64,000 nucleotides of DNA from Candidatus Poseidonia sp. (GCA_022426155.1 JAKMEE010000006.1:62001-126000); one strand, 5' to 3'; shown: positions 41,296 through 49,022, numbered from the stretch's first letter. Program-made: numbers and translations. The notes: a model not told the origin generated them from the letters alone.

Positions 41296-43035
41296 ATGCC
41301 AGTTGGTCAACCTCCTCTCGGTGGACCGCTTGGTCGCTCACGAAACAGGCTGTCTGCGAGTGCGCTTACCACCTTCTTACGATGCCATCGCCAGTGGTTC
41401 TTCTCCAACCAAGTCGGTTTGCATGGGCCACTACGCCCATCTCAAGTTTCTGGGATTGTCCTCGAAGATGCTCTTTGTCACCTGTTCATGCTTCACCCCC
41501 CCGTGGTCGATGACGACACAGCGTTGTTTGAATGGGCTGAATCTCATCTACCCGAACTCGCAGAAAAAGCGCATGCAAGAGGCAGAGGTGATTGGGAGTC
41601 AAGTCTTTGGAATCAAGCAGACAAATCATGGGACGATGTGGAACTGAGCATGTATGTGGAACGTTTAGGTCATGGTTTGAGATTGTTCATCGAAGAGGTT
41701 CGCCGTTGTCATGCAGAAGGTGGAGGACCATATTTGGAGCACTACCGCTCTGGCCAATCACCGTTTGATGTACCCTCTCCAGCATGGGGGAAAGTACCAT
41801 ACCACCCACGTCCAGAAAAAGTGAAAGATGGTTCGCTCCGTTCATTCGAACCAACCCAGAAGGCTAGATGGTCTGAGTGTGGAACTCCTGTTACCTGGCA
41901 TGAAGCATGGGAATGTGCCCGTCCTTGGGTCAAAGACCCACGTGTTGTCCAGCCTCAACGTCTCTATCATCCAGCAGGTTGGGCGTCAGGTGAACTGGAC
42001 CTTGTCTTTCGCTGGGACGGCAACATTCGTTTGATCGACATCAAATCAGGTTCGCCCGATTCAGCCTTTGCCTCCTCTCTTGAACATCAGTTACGCTTCT
42101 ATGCTTGGCTTTGGCACGAAACCCATCAAGGACAATGCGTCGCTGAGATGGAAGGGTGGTACCTTGACGGAGGCCATCGGGTTTCATACCCCGCTCCTCT
42201 CAAAGAGGAGATGGAAACGCTCACCAATACCTACGCTATCCACCACAGAAACATGCAACACATGGCTGAGGGTGTTGTAGCCTTTCCATCGAACGTGGAA
42301 GGTGCTTGCGATGGGCAATCAGCAGGATGTTTTTGGTGCTCTACTTCTCGTGATGAGAATGGACTTTGGCGGCATCCTGAGGGATTGGAATGGATCACAG
42401 CCCTACCCCCTCCTGAAATCAAAGCTCCGTACGCACCTCTTTCATCAATTCAAGGGAGAGTCACCGTCAAGGGTCAACTGACTGGAGCATGGGGTCCCTT
42501 GCCAAATCACTTCTCTGAACCAGTTCTTGGTGCTGTGTTGGTTGCAGGACAGCAACACATCACGCTGGAAGAAAGCGAACCAGGTGCCTTTGAACACCTG
42601 CATTCCATCGATCACCAAGATGTGGTGATTCACAACGCCCTCCCTGGTGTTTGGCGCGACCAACCCAGGCTCTACCTCGATTCGAACACAGAAATATCCC
42701 CTGCATCGGAAACTCCCAATCCATTGAATGTCACGAGGCTCGGTTTGTTGAGGACGAGGGCCAACGTCAAAGGGCATGTGATGTCAATTCGTCAACGCTC
42801 TGGGAACCGGTTGGATGGAAAACCATGGAGCATGGTGGCTTTCATTTTGTGGGATGGAACTCATGTCGCCGAGGTCGTGGCGTTTGGAAACAGCATCAAT
42901 CAACGAATCCTTCAACTCCAACCTGGCGATGAAGTTTCAATGACTGGTGCTGAACTTGGGTGGCGTGCAGGCTTGTTGCAACTCAGAATAGACTCAAGAA
43001 AGACCCGTGTTGAGACGTCGGCCCGTATCTCTTGA
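41296..43035 (+). CDS. PD-(D/E)XK nuclease with OB folds, copy 1
   Basis: A 579-residue protein with three parts. The N-terminus has LSASALTTFLRCHRQWFF, the opening found in RecB/AddB/Cas4 nucleases, with Cys30. The nuclease core has GELDLVFRWDG followed by IDIKSG: Asp235, then Asp248-x-Lys250, and the downstream QLRFYAWLW matches the QxxxY motif. Cysteines 338, 345 and 348 (GACDGQ, CFWC) could join Cys30 in an iron-sulfur cluster. The last 200 residues look like two OB folds, the final one RPA-like (ANVKGHVMSIRQRSGNRL). Start ATG 41296; TTG 41290 is an alternative. It is a clear paralogue of the next gene. The role is unknown, probably single-stranded DNA processing. Confidence 0.75.
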   Translation: MPVGQPPLGGPLGRSRNRLSASALTTFLRCHRQWFFSNQVGLHGPLRPSQVSGIVLEDALCHLFMLHPPVVDDDTALFEWAESHLPELAEKAHARGRGDWESSLWNQADKSWDDVELSMYVERLGHGLRLFIEEVRRCHAEGGGPYLEHYRSGQSPFDVPSPAWGKVPYHPRPEKVKDGSLRSFEPTQKARWSECGTPVTWHEAWECARPWVKDPRVVQPQRLYHPAGWASGELDLVFRWDGNIRLIDIKSGSPDSAFASSLEHQLRFYAWLWHETHQGQCVAEMEGWYLDGGHRVSYPAPLKEEMETLTNTYAIHHRNMQHMAEGVVAFPSNVEGACDGQSAGCFWCSTSRDENGLWRHPEGLEWITALPPPEIKAPYAPLSSIQGRVTVKGQLTGAWGPLPNHFSEPVLGAVLVAGQQHITLEESEPGAFEHLHSIDHQDVVIHNALPGVWRDQPRLYLDSNTEISPASETPNPLNVTRLGLLRTRANVKGHVMSIRQRSGNRLDGKPWSMVAFILWDGTHVAEVVAFGNSINQRILQLQPGDEVSMTGAELGWRAGLLQLRIDSRKTRVETSARIS

Positions 43036-43096
43036 CACTCCTCCACCTAGTTGGTGCGCATGAGCATTCAAAAAGGGTCAAGTGCGGTCAAGGTTC

Positions 43097-44953
43097 ATGC
43101 CCGTTCGATTGGCCGATGAAGCAACGGACTCCGTAGGTCCATACAGCCGTCTCTCGGCAAGTCAAGTGAATACATACCGTTCATGTCCCAGATTGTGGTA
43201 TTATGAAAAAGTGCTTCGTTTCAAGATGCCCCAAATTCCTGTGCTATTTGTCGGTAGGGCCGTGGAAGAGGCCGTATGCCGTGTTCTGAGGGAATCTCCG
43301 GCATTGATCGTTCACGCAGCGCCCACCACTGCCCTTGACCCTTCTCCTCTTGATGAAGAAGGGATGCCAGACAGAAATACTACCGCAATTTGGCCTTCTT
43401 CACGATTACTCCCACTGCCGGTTGACCGTCAACCATCATCAAAGGACGAACTGCTTGATTGGGCCATGGCTCGATGTGAACTCCATCTCCCACCAGCGCT
43501 GGCACGAGTTCGTCTTGAATGGGAAAAAGATGAGCGAAAGGCCGGAGATTGGTCAAGCGTTGATGTTGCTCGTTGTGTAGAGATGACGAAGGCTGCTCTC
43601 CGGTTTCATCTTGAAGAAGTCAGCCGTTGTTATGATGAAAATGGCGGACCATCACTCGAATCTTGGCGTAATGGGGTGCGAGAGAATTGGCCAGCACCCG
43701 ATGGATATGGCTTTGAACATCTCAAAGGCCATCCCCTCGCAGGGAATGGGCCCATCTCTTGGGTTGAGGCATGGGAGGTTACTCGACCATGGTTTGTTGA
43801 CCCAGATGCTGCAAAATTTTCCTTGAACGCCATTCATCCAGACCATTGGTTCCAAGGAGAATATGATCTTGTGTATCGCTGGGATGGAGAAGTGAACATC
43901 GTTGATTTGAAGGCCAGTGTTGGTGCAGGGGATCGCTCGGGAAATTATGTCGAACAACTCAAGATGTATGCGATGCTTTGGCACCTCACTCATGCTGGAG
44001 AAAGCATGGTTTCAGCCTTGGAGATTTGGTACCTCGGACATCCAAGTATCAAAACAGTTGAACCTCCCTCCCTCAATGAAATAGAAGCCATGGAAGCAGA
44101 ACTGCATTCGCTTTGGGAAGAACTCAAACAAGAAGTACCAAGTCGAGATGCTTGCCCTCCAGAACCATCTCCTATGCGTGGTTTTTCACCGGGAGGTGTT
44201 TCTGTTGCTCCACCAAACATGTCACGATGTCGGTCTTGTGACTGGCAAAAGATGTGCCCTGGTGGCTCGGGTAGTGATGAAACCGGAATTGCACCCCAGA
44301 TTCAACTGGCAGGAACTCATCAAAAGGTATCGATTGAACCAATTGGAGACCTCTCTCCACGTGCTACGATTCGCGGAGAACTGTTCACGGTTGGCACTTC
44401 AATACAAGGAAAAGCTCCCAAGATGATCGTTCAACAAGGAACTCTCTTTGCCACCATACAAGTCAATTCAGACCAACATTCAGACGGCGGGAGGACTTGG
44501 CCAGAAGGGCTGGTTAAAGGGCAAGAAGTCTTGATTGAGCAGGCCGTCTTTACGACCAATTGGAAGCATGAAATCGTTTTGAAAATAGACCCCTTTTCGC
44601 GAATTCAAGTGATGGAGCCAGGGCATGGCGAGCAAGGTGAGGACCTTCTTGCATTCAATGCGAAATGGAATGTGGGGGGTCGTGTTGTTTACACCTACGA
44701 AAAGAGCGGAGTGAGCAGGAATGGAAAAACCTGGAGGCGTAAGGGTCTGATGCTTTTGGACCATTCTGGCGCCATGAAAATTGAAGGGTGGGCCGATGAT
44801 TGGAATGGTCAATATGACATGCTAGAAGTTGGTGATGGAGTCGTCATTGCCAATATTGGTCTCGATGCTTGGGCGAGTGAAGTACGAGGTGATCACACTC
44901 GCCAATCACGGTTATACATCGTCGAGCGAGTTGACCGTTCATCCACCGCTTGA
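43097..44953 (+). CDS. PD-(D/E)XK nuclease with OB folds, copy 2
   Basis: A 618-residue paralogue of the preceding gene. Shared features are LSASQVNTYRSCPRLWYY at the N-terminus (Cys30), GEYDLVYRWDGEVNIVDLKA (Asp257, then Asp270-x-Lys272, spacing identical to copy 1), QLKMYAMLW, and the block SWVEAWEVTRPW. Here the cysteines follow the classical pattern: Cys30, then Cys378-x2-Cys381-x5-Cys387, as in Cas4/AddB/Dna2 4Fe-4S nucleases. Two OB-like domains follow; the last (NVGGRVVYTYEKSGVSRNGK) is RPA-like. No helicase domain is attached. ATG 43097 is chosen over GTG 43082. The 3' end overlaps the ubiquitin-like gene by 15 bases on the other strand. Confidence 0.78.
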   Translation: MPVRLADEATDSVGPYSRLSASQVNTYRSCPRLWYYEKVLRFKMPQIPVLFVGRAVEEAVCRVLRESPALIVHAAPTTALDPSPLDEEGMPDRNTTAIWPSSRLLPLPVDRQPSSKDELLDWAMARCELHLPPALARVRLEWEKDERKAGDWSSVDVARCVEMTKAALRFHLEEVSRCYDENGGPSLESWRNGVRENWPAPDGYGFEHLKGHPLAGNGPISWVEAWEVTRPWFVDPDAAKFSLNAIHPDHWFQGEYDLVYRWDGEVNIVDLKASVGAGDRSGNYVEQLKMYAMLWHLTHAGESMVSALEIWYLGHPSIKTVEPPSLNEIEAMEAELHSLWEELKQEVPSRDACPPEPSPMRGFSPGGVSVAPPNMSRCRSCDWQKMCPGGSGSDETGIAPQIQLAGTHQKVSIEPIGDLSPRATIRGELFTVGTSIQGKAPKMIVQQGTLFATIQVNSDQHSDGGRTWPEGLVKGQEVLIEQAVFTTNWKHEIVLKIDPFSRIQVMEPGHGEQGEDLLAFNAKWNVGGRVVYTYEKSGVSRNGKTWRRKGLMLLDHSGAMKIEGWADDWNGQYDMLEVGDGVVIANIGLDAWASEVRGDHTRQSRLYIVERVDRSSTA

Positions 44954-45139
44954 TATTGTTGTTACCAACAGCTCCAAGTTTTGTTGAAGACGTGTTGCAT
45001 GAGGTAGCACTGTGCCCTCATGGCTCACAATCACCATGGAAGGGAGGAGGTTTGCCGCTTGGAGTGTTTCTCGAACAGTTGCTCCTTGCTCAACCTCTAC
45101 GACGACATCAACATCCCTTCCATGTAGGTGAATCTCCAT
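44939..45139 (-). CDS. Small ubiquitin-like modifier / MoaD-ThiS family protein
   Basis: A 66-residue beta-grasp protein ending in SSGG. A C-terminal diglycine is required for adenylation by an E1-like enzyme, either for sulfur transfer (MoaD, ThiS, Urm1 role) or for protein conjugation (SAMP role in Haloferax). Visible strands are MEIHLHGRDVDVVVE at the start and LELLVTTISSGG at the end, with the family's QGATVRETLQ helix. It could be any of these types. The ATG at 45139 lies about 26 bases from a TATA-like element (45162-45168), which suggests a leaderless message. A longer frame to 45292 crosses the tRNA and is not real. It converges with nuclease copy 2. Confidence 0.72.
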   Translation of the reverse strand: MEIHLHGRDVDVVVEVEQGATVRETLQAANLLPSMVIVSHEGTVLPHATRLQQNLELLVTTISSGG

Positions 45140-45161
45140 GGGATACCCACAGGGCATCATG

Positions 45162-45168
45162 CTTATGA
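45162..45168. promoter_or_regulatory. TATA-like element shared by the ubiquitin-like gene and tRNA-Ser
   Basis: CTTATGA read rightwards, TCATAAG leftwards. Its centre is 30 bases before the first base of the tRNA and 26 bases before the ATG of the leftward gene, both suitable for a TATA box. The match to consensus is weak. Confidence 0.35.
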
Positions 45169-45194
45169 CCGTCGCGCAGAAGCACCATCCCAGA

Positions 45195-45277
45195 GCCGAG
45201 GTCGCATAGCCCGGTATTGCGGTGGATTCGAAATCCACTGTCCCTTGGACGCGGGGGTTCAAATCCCTCTCTCGGCG
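45195..45277 (+). tRNA. tRNA-Ser (anticodon CGA)
   Basis: Class II tRNA of 83 bases. The acceptor arms GCCGAGG and TCTCGGC pair over seven positions (one G-T), the discriminator base is G as in serine tRNAs, and CCA is not encoded. The anticodon stem GTGGA/TCCAC encloses the loop TTCGAAA, so the anticodon is CGA, reading TCG. A long variable arm (about 14 bases including GTCC/GGAC) and the T-loop TTCAAAT with a GGGGG/CCCTC stem confirm it. No intron. It lies between the ubiquitin-like gene and PAC2. Confidence 0.95.
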
Positions 45278-45295
45278 CTCTTCTCTCTGCAAATC

Positions 45296-46051
45296 TCACA
45301 TATAGAACGCATCATGAGATGCTGATAGTTCAGCAACGAGGTCTTCTCCTTTTGAAGGCGCAATGTTCTCTAATCGTCGTTTGAGCCATTCATTTCCTTC
45401 ATTTGGTACACTGAGTCCGAGATTGTACCAGCGGTTCAGATGTTCAATCAAACGCTGGGATGCCAAGATATCTCCGCTTGAGCCAACTGTGGTCGTGATG
45501 ACACAACTTGAGGGCATTCCAAAAAGCGGGCCCATTGATGCGAGTAAAGCCGAGACGCCAATGGCGCCTCCCTTGGGCTCATCTCTTCGGACATCCACGC
45601 CACGTCCTTCAAGATCGATACGATGACTTGATGAACTGGCCACCATGAAAGTCTCTTTTCGATTTGGCTCATCCATCATGCCTGTCAATACCAAGACTTC
45701 TCGAACCTTCTCTTGTTGGAAAAATTCCATCAAATCCAATGCCATTTGACTTTGAGCACTTGGTTCGTTCGGTTGTGAAGGTCCTGTGAGTGTGAGGACA
45801 TTGAGTCCAGCTTCGGTTGTGGTCAACCGAAGCGAGAGGTGTGGGGGTGAGAGCAAACCATCATCGTCCAATGTGGCCAAGGGGGGTAAGCCAGATGGAT
45901 GGAGTCTTGCGATTTCCTGAGCATCGTTGAGTTTCCAAATGGATTCAATGGCTACCTTACCAACGTTACCCACACCAGGGAATGCAACCATGAGGACATG
46001 GTGCTCTCCAATGGTTGTACGGGGGCCTCGCCATTCGATTCGCATGGTCAT
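45296..46051 (-). CDS. PAC2-family (proteasome assembly chaperone-like) protein
   Basis: A 251-residue protein of the PAC2 superfamily, whose eukaryotic members assist 20S proteasome assembly. The N-terminal VAFPGVGNVGKVAIESI (about residues 22-38) is the hallmark, followed by an alternating strand/helix core with VLVLTGMMDEPN and PKGGAIGVSALLASMG. The archaeal role is unproven. In the leftward direction it follows nop10 (90-base gap) at the end of the eL42-eS27-aIF2alpha-nop10 cluster, an arrangement I recall from other archaea. ATG 46051 or 46045 could be the start. It ends 18 bases before the tRNA on the opposite strand. Confidence 0.85.
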   Translation of the reverse strand: MTMRIEWRGPRTTIGEHHVLMVAFPGVGNVGKVAIESIWKLNDAQEIARLHPSGLPPLATLDDDGLLSPPHLSLRLTTTEAGLNVLTLTGPSQPNEPSAQSQMALDLMEFFQQEKVREVLVLTGMMDEPNRKETFMVASSSSHRIDLEGRGVDVRRDEPKGGAIGVSALLASMGPLFGMPSSCVITTTVGSSGDILASQRLIEHLNRWYNLGLSVPNEGNEWLKRRLENIAPSKGEDLVAELSASHDAFYM

Positions 46052-46141
46052 GAAATCAGCATCTTCTCAAAACGCGCTATAATGTTTGACATTCAATCAA
46101 GGGAAATACCCCCAATTCATGGCGAGTTGAAACAGCGCCGA

Positions 46142-46384
46142 TTATTCTTCTTCATGCGAAGCATGCATGGCTTCAAGCGTTGGGAGCGTGGGCAATCCCG
46201 AACTCCATTCATCGGATTGTACATTCTTCATCTTGCGACGAAGAGCAGCTCGATGGTCTTCTGGAGACCATTTGAGTGGTGCCGCTGCCTGTGCGACTTC
46301 ACTGCACTTGGGGCAGACTTGTTTCAATGAGAATGCCTGACAAGTCAAGCATTGTTGGAGGATTTGTCGTGCCATGTTGCTCAT
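46142..46384 (-). CDS. nop10: H/ACA ribonucleoprotein protein Nop10
   Basis: Small zinc-ribbon protein of the H/ACA guide-RNA complex, which converts uridine to pseudouridine in rRNA. It is 80 residues. The ribbon CLTCQAF then CPKCSEV and the following APLKWSPEDHRAALRRKM fit Nop10, whose typical version has PPRFSPEDKYSKYR. The last 25 residues are an acidic extension not found in most archaeal Nop10. The ATG overlaps the aIF2-alpha stop by four bases, so the two are translated together. Start M1 (46384) is preferred over the ATG at 46375. Confidence 0.9.
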   Translation of the reverse strand: MSNMARQILQQCLTCQAFSLKQVCPKCSEVAQAAAPLKWSPEDHRAALRRKMKNVQSDEWSSGLPTLPTLEAMHASHEEE

Positions 46385-47163
46385 TCCCGTTCAGATGTTG
46401 CTTCTCCACCAGCATTTACCATGTGGCCTATTACTGCGCTTGTTGCTTGCTCCCAGGTGGCTTCTGCTATTTTGAAATCTGGAGCTTTCAACTCAAGACG
46501 ATAGTTCGGTGCGCCATCATAATGGCATGAGACCGTAATTTCTTGTTCTTCATCGGACAGGGATTCAGCCGCTAAGAGTGCATCTCGAATGACACTTACT
46601 CCTTGGGTGGAGTTGATGGTAAGAATCAATGTACCACGAAGTTCAACGAAGGCAGGAATAATGTTTTCAACCGCAATTTCAACGAATGCTTCGATCCAAG
46701 CGCCTTCAAATCCAGCGTTGACAATTGACCCTTCTTGCATGGCAGCCTCTTCAAAAGAGGCGTAGAGTGTGCCGAAAGCATCGATCAATTCTTCGCTGGT
46801 TTCATTCAGTTCTCCTTCATCCCAGCCGACCTTTTCTCCAAGAACCTTCAGTAATTGATGAGCTCGTTGTTCGTTCTTCCATTCTTGTAGGCGGTCTCTC
46901 CTACGTTCTTCTGAGACGGATTTGAGTGAGAGTTCCAAGGATGTGCCATCCTTTCGGGTTCGCATCACCTTGCAGATGACACGTTGTCCTTCTCGAACGA
47001 ATCCGCGAATATTCTTGACCCAACCACTGGCGATTTCACCAATGAAAATGAATCCTTCAATGCCGGGAAATTCATCAAGGTCGACATAAGCACCGTTCTG
47101 TTTGACGGTTTTGACAGTGGCAACAACCAATTCGCCTTCATCGGGTGTGTTGTTATTGCTCAT
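46381..47163 (-). CDS. eif2a: Translation initiation factor aIF2, alpha subunit
   Basis: A 260-residue subunit of the heterotrimeric factor carrying initiator tRNA. The N-terminal S1 domain is clear: GELVVATVKTVKQNGAYVDL, GIEGFIFIGEIASGWVKNI and GQRVICKVMR. A helical middle domain follows, then a C-terminal alpha-beta domain, ending with an acidic tail. The protein is a normal length for archaeal aIF2-alpha. GGAGG lies ten bases before the ATG, inside a short inverted repeat. Its neighbours eS27 (15 bases upstream) and nop10 (overlapping) form a growth-linked operon. Confidence 0.95.
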   Translation of the reverse strand: MSNNNTPDEGELVVATVKTVKQNGAYVDLDEFPGIEGFIFIGEIASGWVKNIRGFVREGQRVICKVMRTRKDGTSLELSLKSVSEERRRDRLQEWKNEQRAHQLLKVLGEKVGWDEGELNETSEELIDAFGTLYASFEEAAMQEGSIVNAGFEGAWIEAFVEIAVENIIPAFVELRGTLILTINSTQGVSVIRDALLAAESLSDEEQEITVSCHYDGAPNYRLELKAPDFKIAEATWEQATSAVIGHMVNAGGEATSERE

Positions 47164-47178
47164 GGAGGCTTAGCCTCC
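47164..47178 (-). promoter_or_regulatory. Inverted repeat over the aIF2-alpha ribosome site
   Basis: GGAGGCT and AGCCTCC (in transcript order GGAGGCTAAGCCTCC, directly before the ATG) are exact complements around one base; realistically a five- or six-pair stem. The SD (GGAGG) is in the 5' arm and its complement ends at the base before ATG. Confidence 0.5.
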
Positions 47179-47349
47179 TCATTCAAGCGCTTCGACAACG
47201 TTGCATCCAACCAACTCGGCCTTTCCGCCGGATGGTTTGGTGAGTGTAGCGCTGCAAACACCACAGGCGATCACAGACGTTGCTCGAGAGAAAATGGTTG
47301 ATTCAGCGCCACAATCTCTGCAACTGACTTTTAGGAAACTATTTGCCAT
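47179..47349 (-). CDS. rps27e: Small-subunit ribosomal protein eS27
   Basis: A 56-residue zinc-ribbon ribosomal protein. The translation begins MANSFLKVSCRDCGAEST and continues with the second cysteine pair CGVC, then LTKPSGGKAEL. The four zinc ligands are Cys10, Cys13, Cys29 and Cys32, all kept. Length and order match archaeal eS27. It starts ten bases after the eL42 stop and ends 15 bases before the aIF2-alpha ATG. It is short but supported by homology and operon position. Confidence 0.93.
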   Translation of the reverse strand: MANSFLKVSCRDCGAESTIFSRATSVIACGVCSATLTKPSGGKAELVGCNVVEALE

Positions 47350-47359
47350 ATTTTACACC

Positions 47360-47644
47360 TCACTTATCGACCAATTCGAATTTCTTTGCACGCTTGCAAG
47401 GTGCGTAATGTGCCTTGCCGGTTTCCGTACAACGGTAGAGAATGTTCACTCGCTTGGTAGGCTTTTCACGACCATCAGGTTTTGGACGAGGGAAACCACG
47501 GTATCCAGCCATGACCCGTCGGAACCTTCGCTGACCCCAGCGAAGTTCGGATGCGCGTCGCTTCTTGACACGCTCCACTGTGTGCATTGTGTGCTTGCCA
47601 GCAGAAGGACTGTAGCGCTTGACTTGACGAGGTCGCTTTACCAT
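47360..47644 (-). CDS. rpl44e: Large-subunit ribosomal protein eL42 (L44e), zinc ligands mostly lost
   Basis: A 94-residue protein near the tRNA exit site. MVKRPRQVKRYSPSAGKH, GQRRFRRVMAGYRGF and YRCTETGKAHYAPCKRAKKF follow L44e throughout. The family normally has two CxxC pairs; here the first pair is Ser and Ala (SPSA) and the second is CTET, so three of four ligands are gone. Basic, rRNA-binding character is kept. ATG 47644 is chosen from homology; the frame runs on to 47749 with no likeness. It heads the leftward operon, 36 bases from a TATA-like element. Confidence 0.92.
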   Translation of the reverse strand: MVKRPRQVKRYSPSAGKHTMHTVERVKKRRASELRWGQRRFRRVMAGYRGFPRPKPDGREKPTKRVNILYRCTETGKAHYAPCKRAKKFELVDK

Positions 47645-47679
47645 GAGAACACCTAAGCATTCAGCCCACAAGGGTCGGG

Positions 47680-47686
47680 TATTTAT
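47680..47686 (-). promoter_or_regulatory. TATA box for the eL42-eS27-aIF2alpha-nop10 operon
   Basis: ATAAATA on the minus strand, beginning 36 bases before the eL42 ATG. This predicts a start of transcription about 10-15 bases before the start codon. It is the clearest TATA in the 123-base gap. Confidence 0.5.
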
Positions 47687-47767
47687 GGCTGCCGACATCA
47701 AATCGGTCAAGAATCGTAGGACTGCGTTCAAGCCATAGGGATTGTTCATAAGGTTTTTCGGACTGGC

Positions 47768-48571
47768 ATGAACATGGAAAGTGACCTCCAGGTATTTGCC
47801 CTCTTTTGGATGGCAGGTGCTTTGGTCATGCTGGGTGGCCTTCTCTCACTTCTTTCTAAATCCTCTAAAGTGACCCGTGCAGGGAAATTCATGGCTTTGG
47901 TTGGAGGTTTTTCAATCATTATTTCACCCTGGACTATTCCCTCATCGCCATCGAGTGCTTTTGGACATTTTTTTGGTAGCATTCTCGGTCCAACGGCATT
48001 ATTGACGCTGGGCATGTACAACATTGCATTTTCTGGAAATATGTCAGTTGAGCGGCTCTCAAAGACTGAACGACGAAATGGTTTCATCATGGTTTTCTTA
48101 GCCTTGCTTTGGTTTGAGGGGATGCATTGGTGGCAATTCACTCCGACATATCAGGGCGAGATTAACCCATATTGGTTAATTTTCTGGGCCACGCTTCTTT
48201 TGGTTTCATCTGGATTCACAACCTCTGCATTCGTGATGGTGAGGGGATTGGGGGATCAGCGAGACCGCGAGCAGCGTTTGCTCTTGGTTGTGCAAGTCAT
48301 GCTCTTCCTCTTGGTATTCCTTGGGCTCCAAGTCGATGGCCCCAATGTGTTAGCTTCCGACTTTGTGAACGAGATATGGCTCGTGGGAGCTGATGTCTTT
48401 GGAATGGTTGTTGGTGGTGGGCTTGCTATCTTGATGTTCACTTTTGTCATCTTCATCTACGAGTCACAATCAATAGAGCCCCAAGTACTTCATCCCCCAA
48501 CCGAAGAGGAATTGAAGCAAGCCGTGTCCATTCTTTCACCCCATGTTTCAGGAGGTGCTGAAGATGAATGA
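47768..48571 (+). CDS. Polytopic membrane protein of unknown function
   Basis: A 267-residue protein with about seven hydrophobic helices (for example FALFWMAGALVMLGGLLSLL at 11-30, then around 45-65, 75-90, 105-120, 135-160, 175-190 and 210-235), and a short acidic cytoplasmic tail (PPTEEELKQAVSIL). No known transporter signature is visible. The next gene, also a membrane protein, overlaps its stop by eight bases (ATGAATGA), so the two probably work together. It is divergent from the eL42 operon. I do not recognise the family. Confidence 0.6.
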   Translation: MNMESDLQVFALFWMAGALVMLGGLLSLLSKSSKVTRAGKFMALVGGFSIIISPWTIPSSPSSAFGHFFGSILGPTALLTLGMYNIAFSGNMSVERLSKTERRNGFIMVFLALLWFEGMHWWQFTPTYQGEINPYWLIFWATLLLVSSGFTTSAFVMVRGLGDQRDREQRLLLVVQVMLFLLVFLGLQVDGPNVLASDFVNEIWLVGADVFGMVVGGGLAILMFTFVIFIYESQSIEPQVLHPPTEEELKQAVSILSPHVSGGAEDE

Positions 48572-49022
48572 ACAACGAGGTCATAGCATTTGGTTCACGT
48601 TCTCGAGCCTTTTGTTCATGCCCATCGTCTTCTGTGGGCTTACATTCGTAATCGGAATGGAAGTTGGAGATGGTGGATTCAAACGCTTTTCGAATTCCTT
48701 GTTAACATCGTACACCCTCACTTCGATATTTCTTCTGTTGACTTTATTCGTTTACGGTGATACCCGAAAACGCCCCATTGCTCCATTGATTGGGATGCTT
48801 GTGGCAAGTGGCCTTGGAGTTTTGATAACGTTCATGATGCTTTCACAGGGCGAGATGCTGATGGAGGATAACGGGTCGGTGCGTGCTCAGGCTCTTTCTA
48901 ACATCATTCGCTTTTCGACCACCCTTCTCGCCGTGATTGTGAGTGGCCTTCTGGTGGGCGGTCTTGTGTTTTCTTCATTGATGCAGAACAGCGATCATTC
49001 CTCTATTGGTGAAGAAGAATAG
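48564..49022 (+). CDS. Small four-helix membrane protein, partner of the preceding gene
   Basis: A 152-residue protein with four hydrophobic helices, around residues 10-30, 45-65, 75-97 and 115-140. The N-terminus is short and polar, and the C-terminus is acidic (SSIGEEE). No domain is recognised. The ATG overlaps the upstream gene's end by eight bases, which implies coupling and a two-component membrane complex. GGAGGTGCTGAAG immediately upstream supplies the ribosome site. It is followed by the eL37 gene after 75 bases. Confidence 0.6.
   Translation: MNEQRGHSIWFTFSSLLFMPIVFCGLTFVIGMEVGDGGFKRFSNSLLTSYTLTSIFLLLTLFVYGDTRKRPIAPLIGMLVASGLGVLITFMMLSQGEMLMEDNGSVRAQALSNIIRFSTTLLAVIVSGLLVGGLVFSSLMQNSDHSSIGEEE

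Noticed and set aside
45140-45292. N-terminal extension of the ubiquitin-like gene
   Set aside because: It would translate the antisense of tRNA-Ser. The beta-grasp domain begins at 45139, with a TATA-like site at a leaderless distance.
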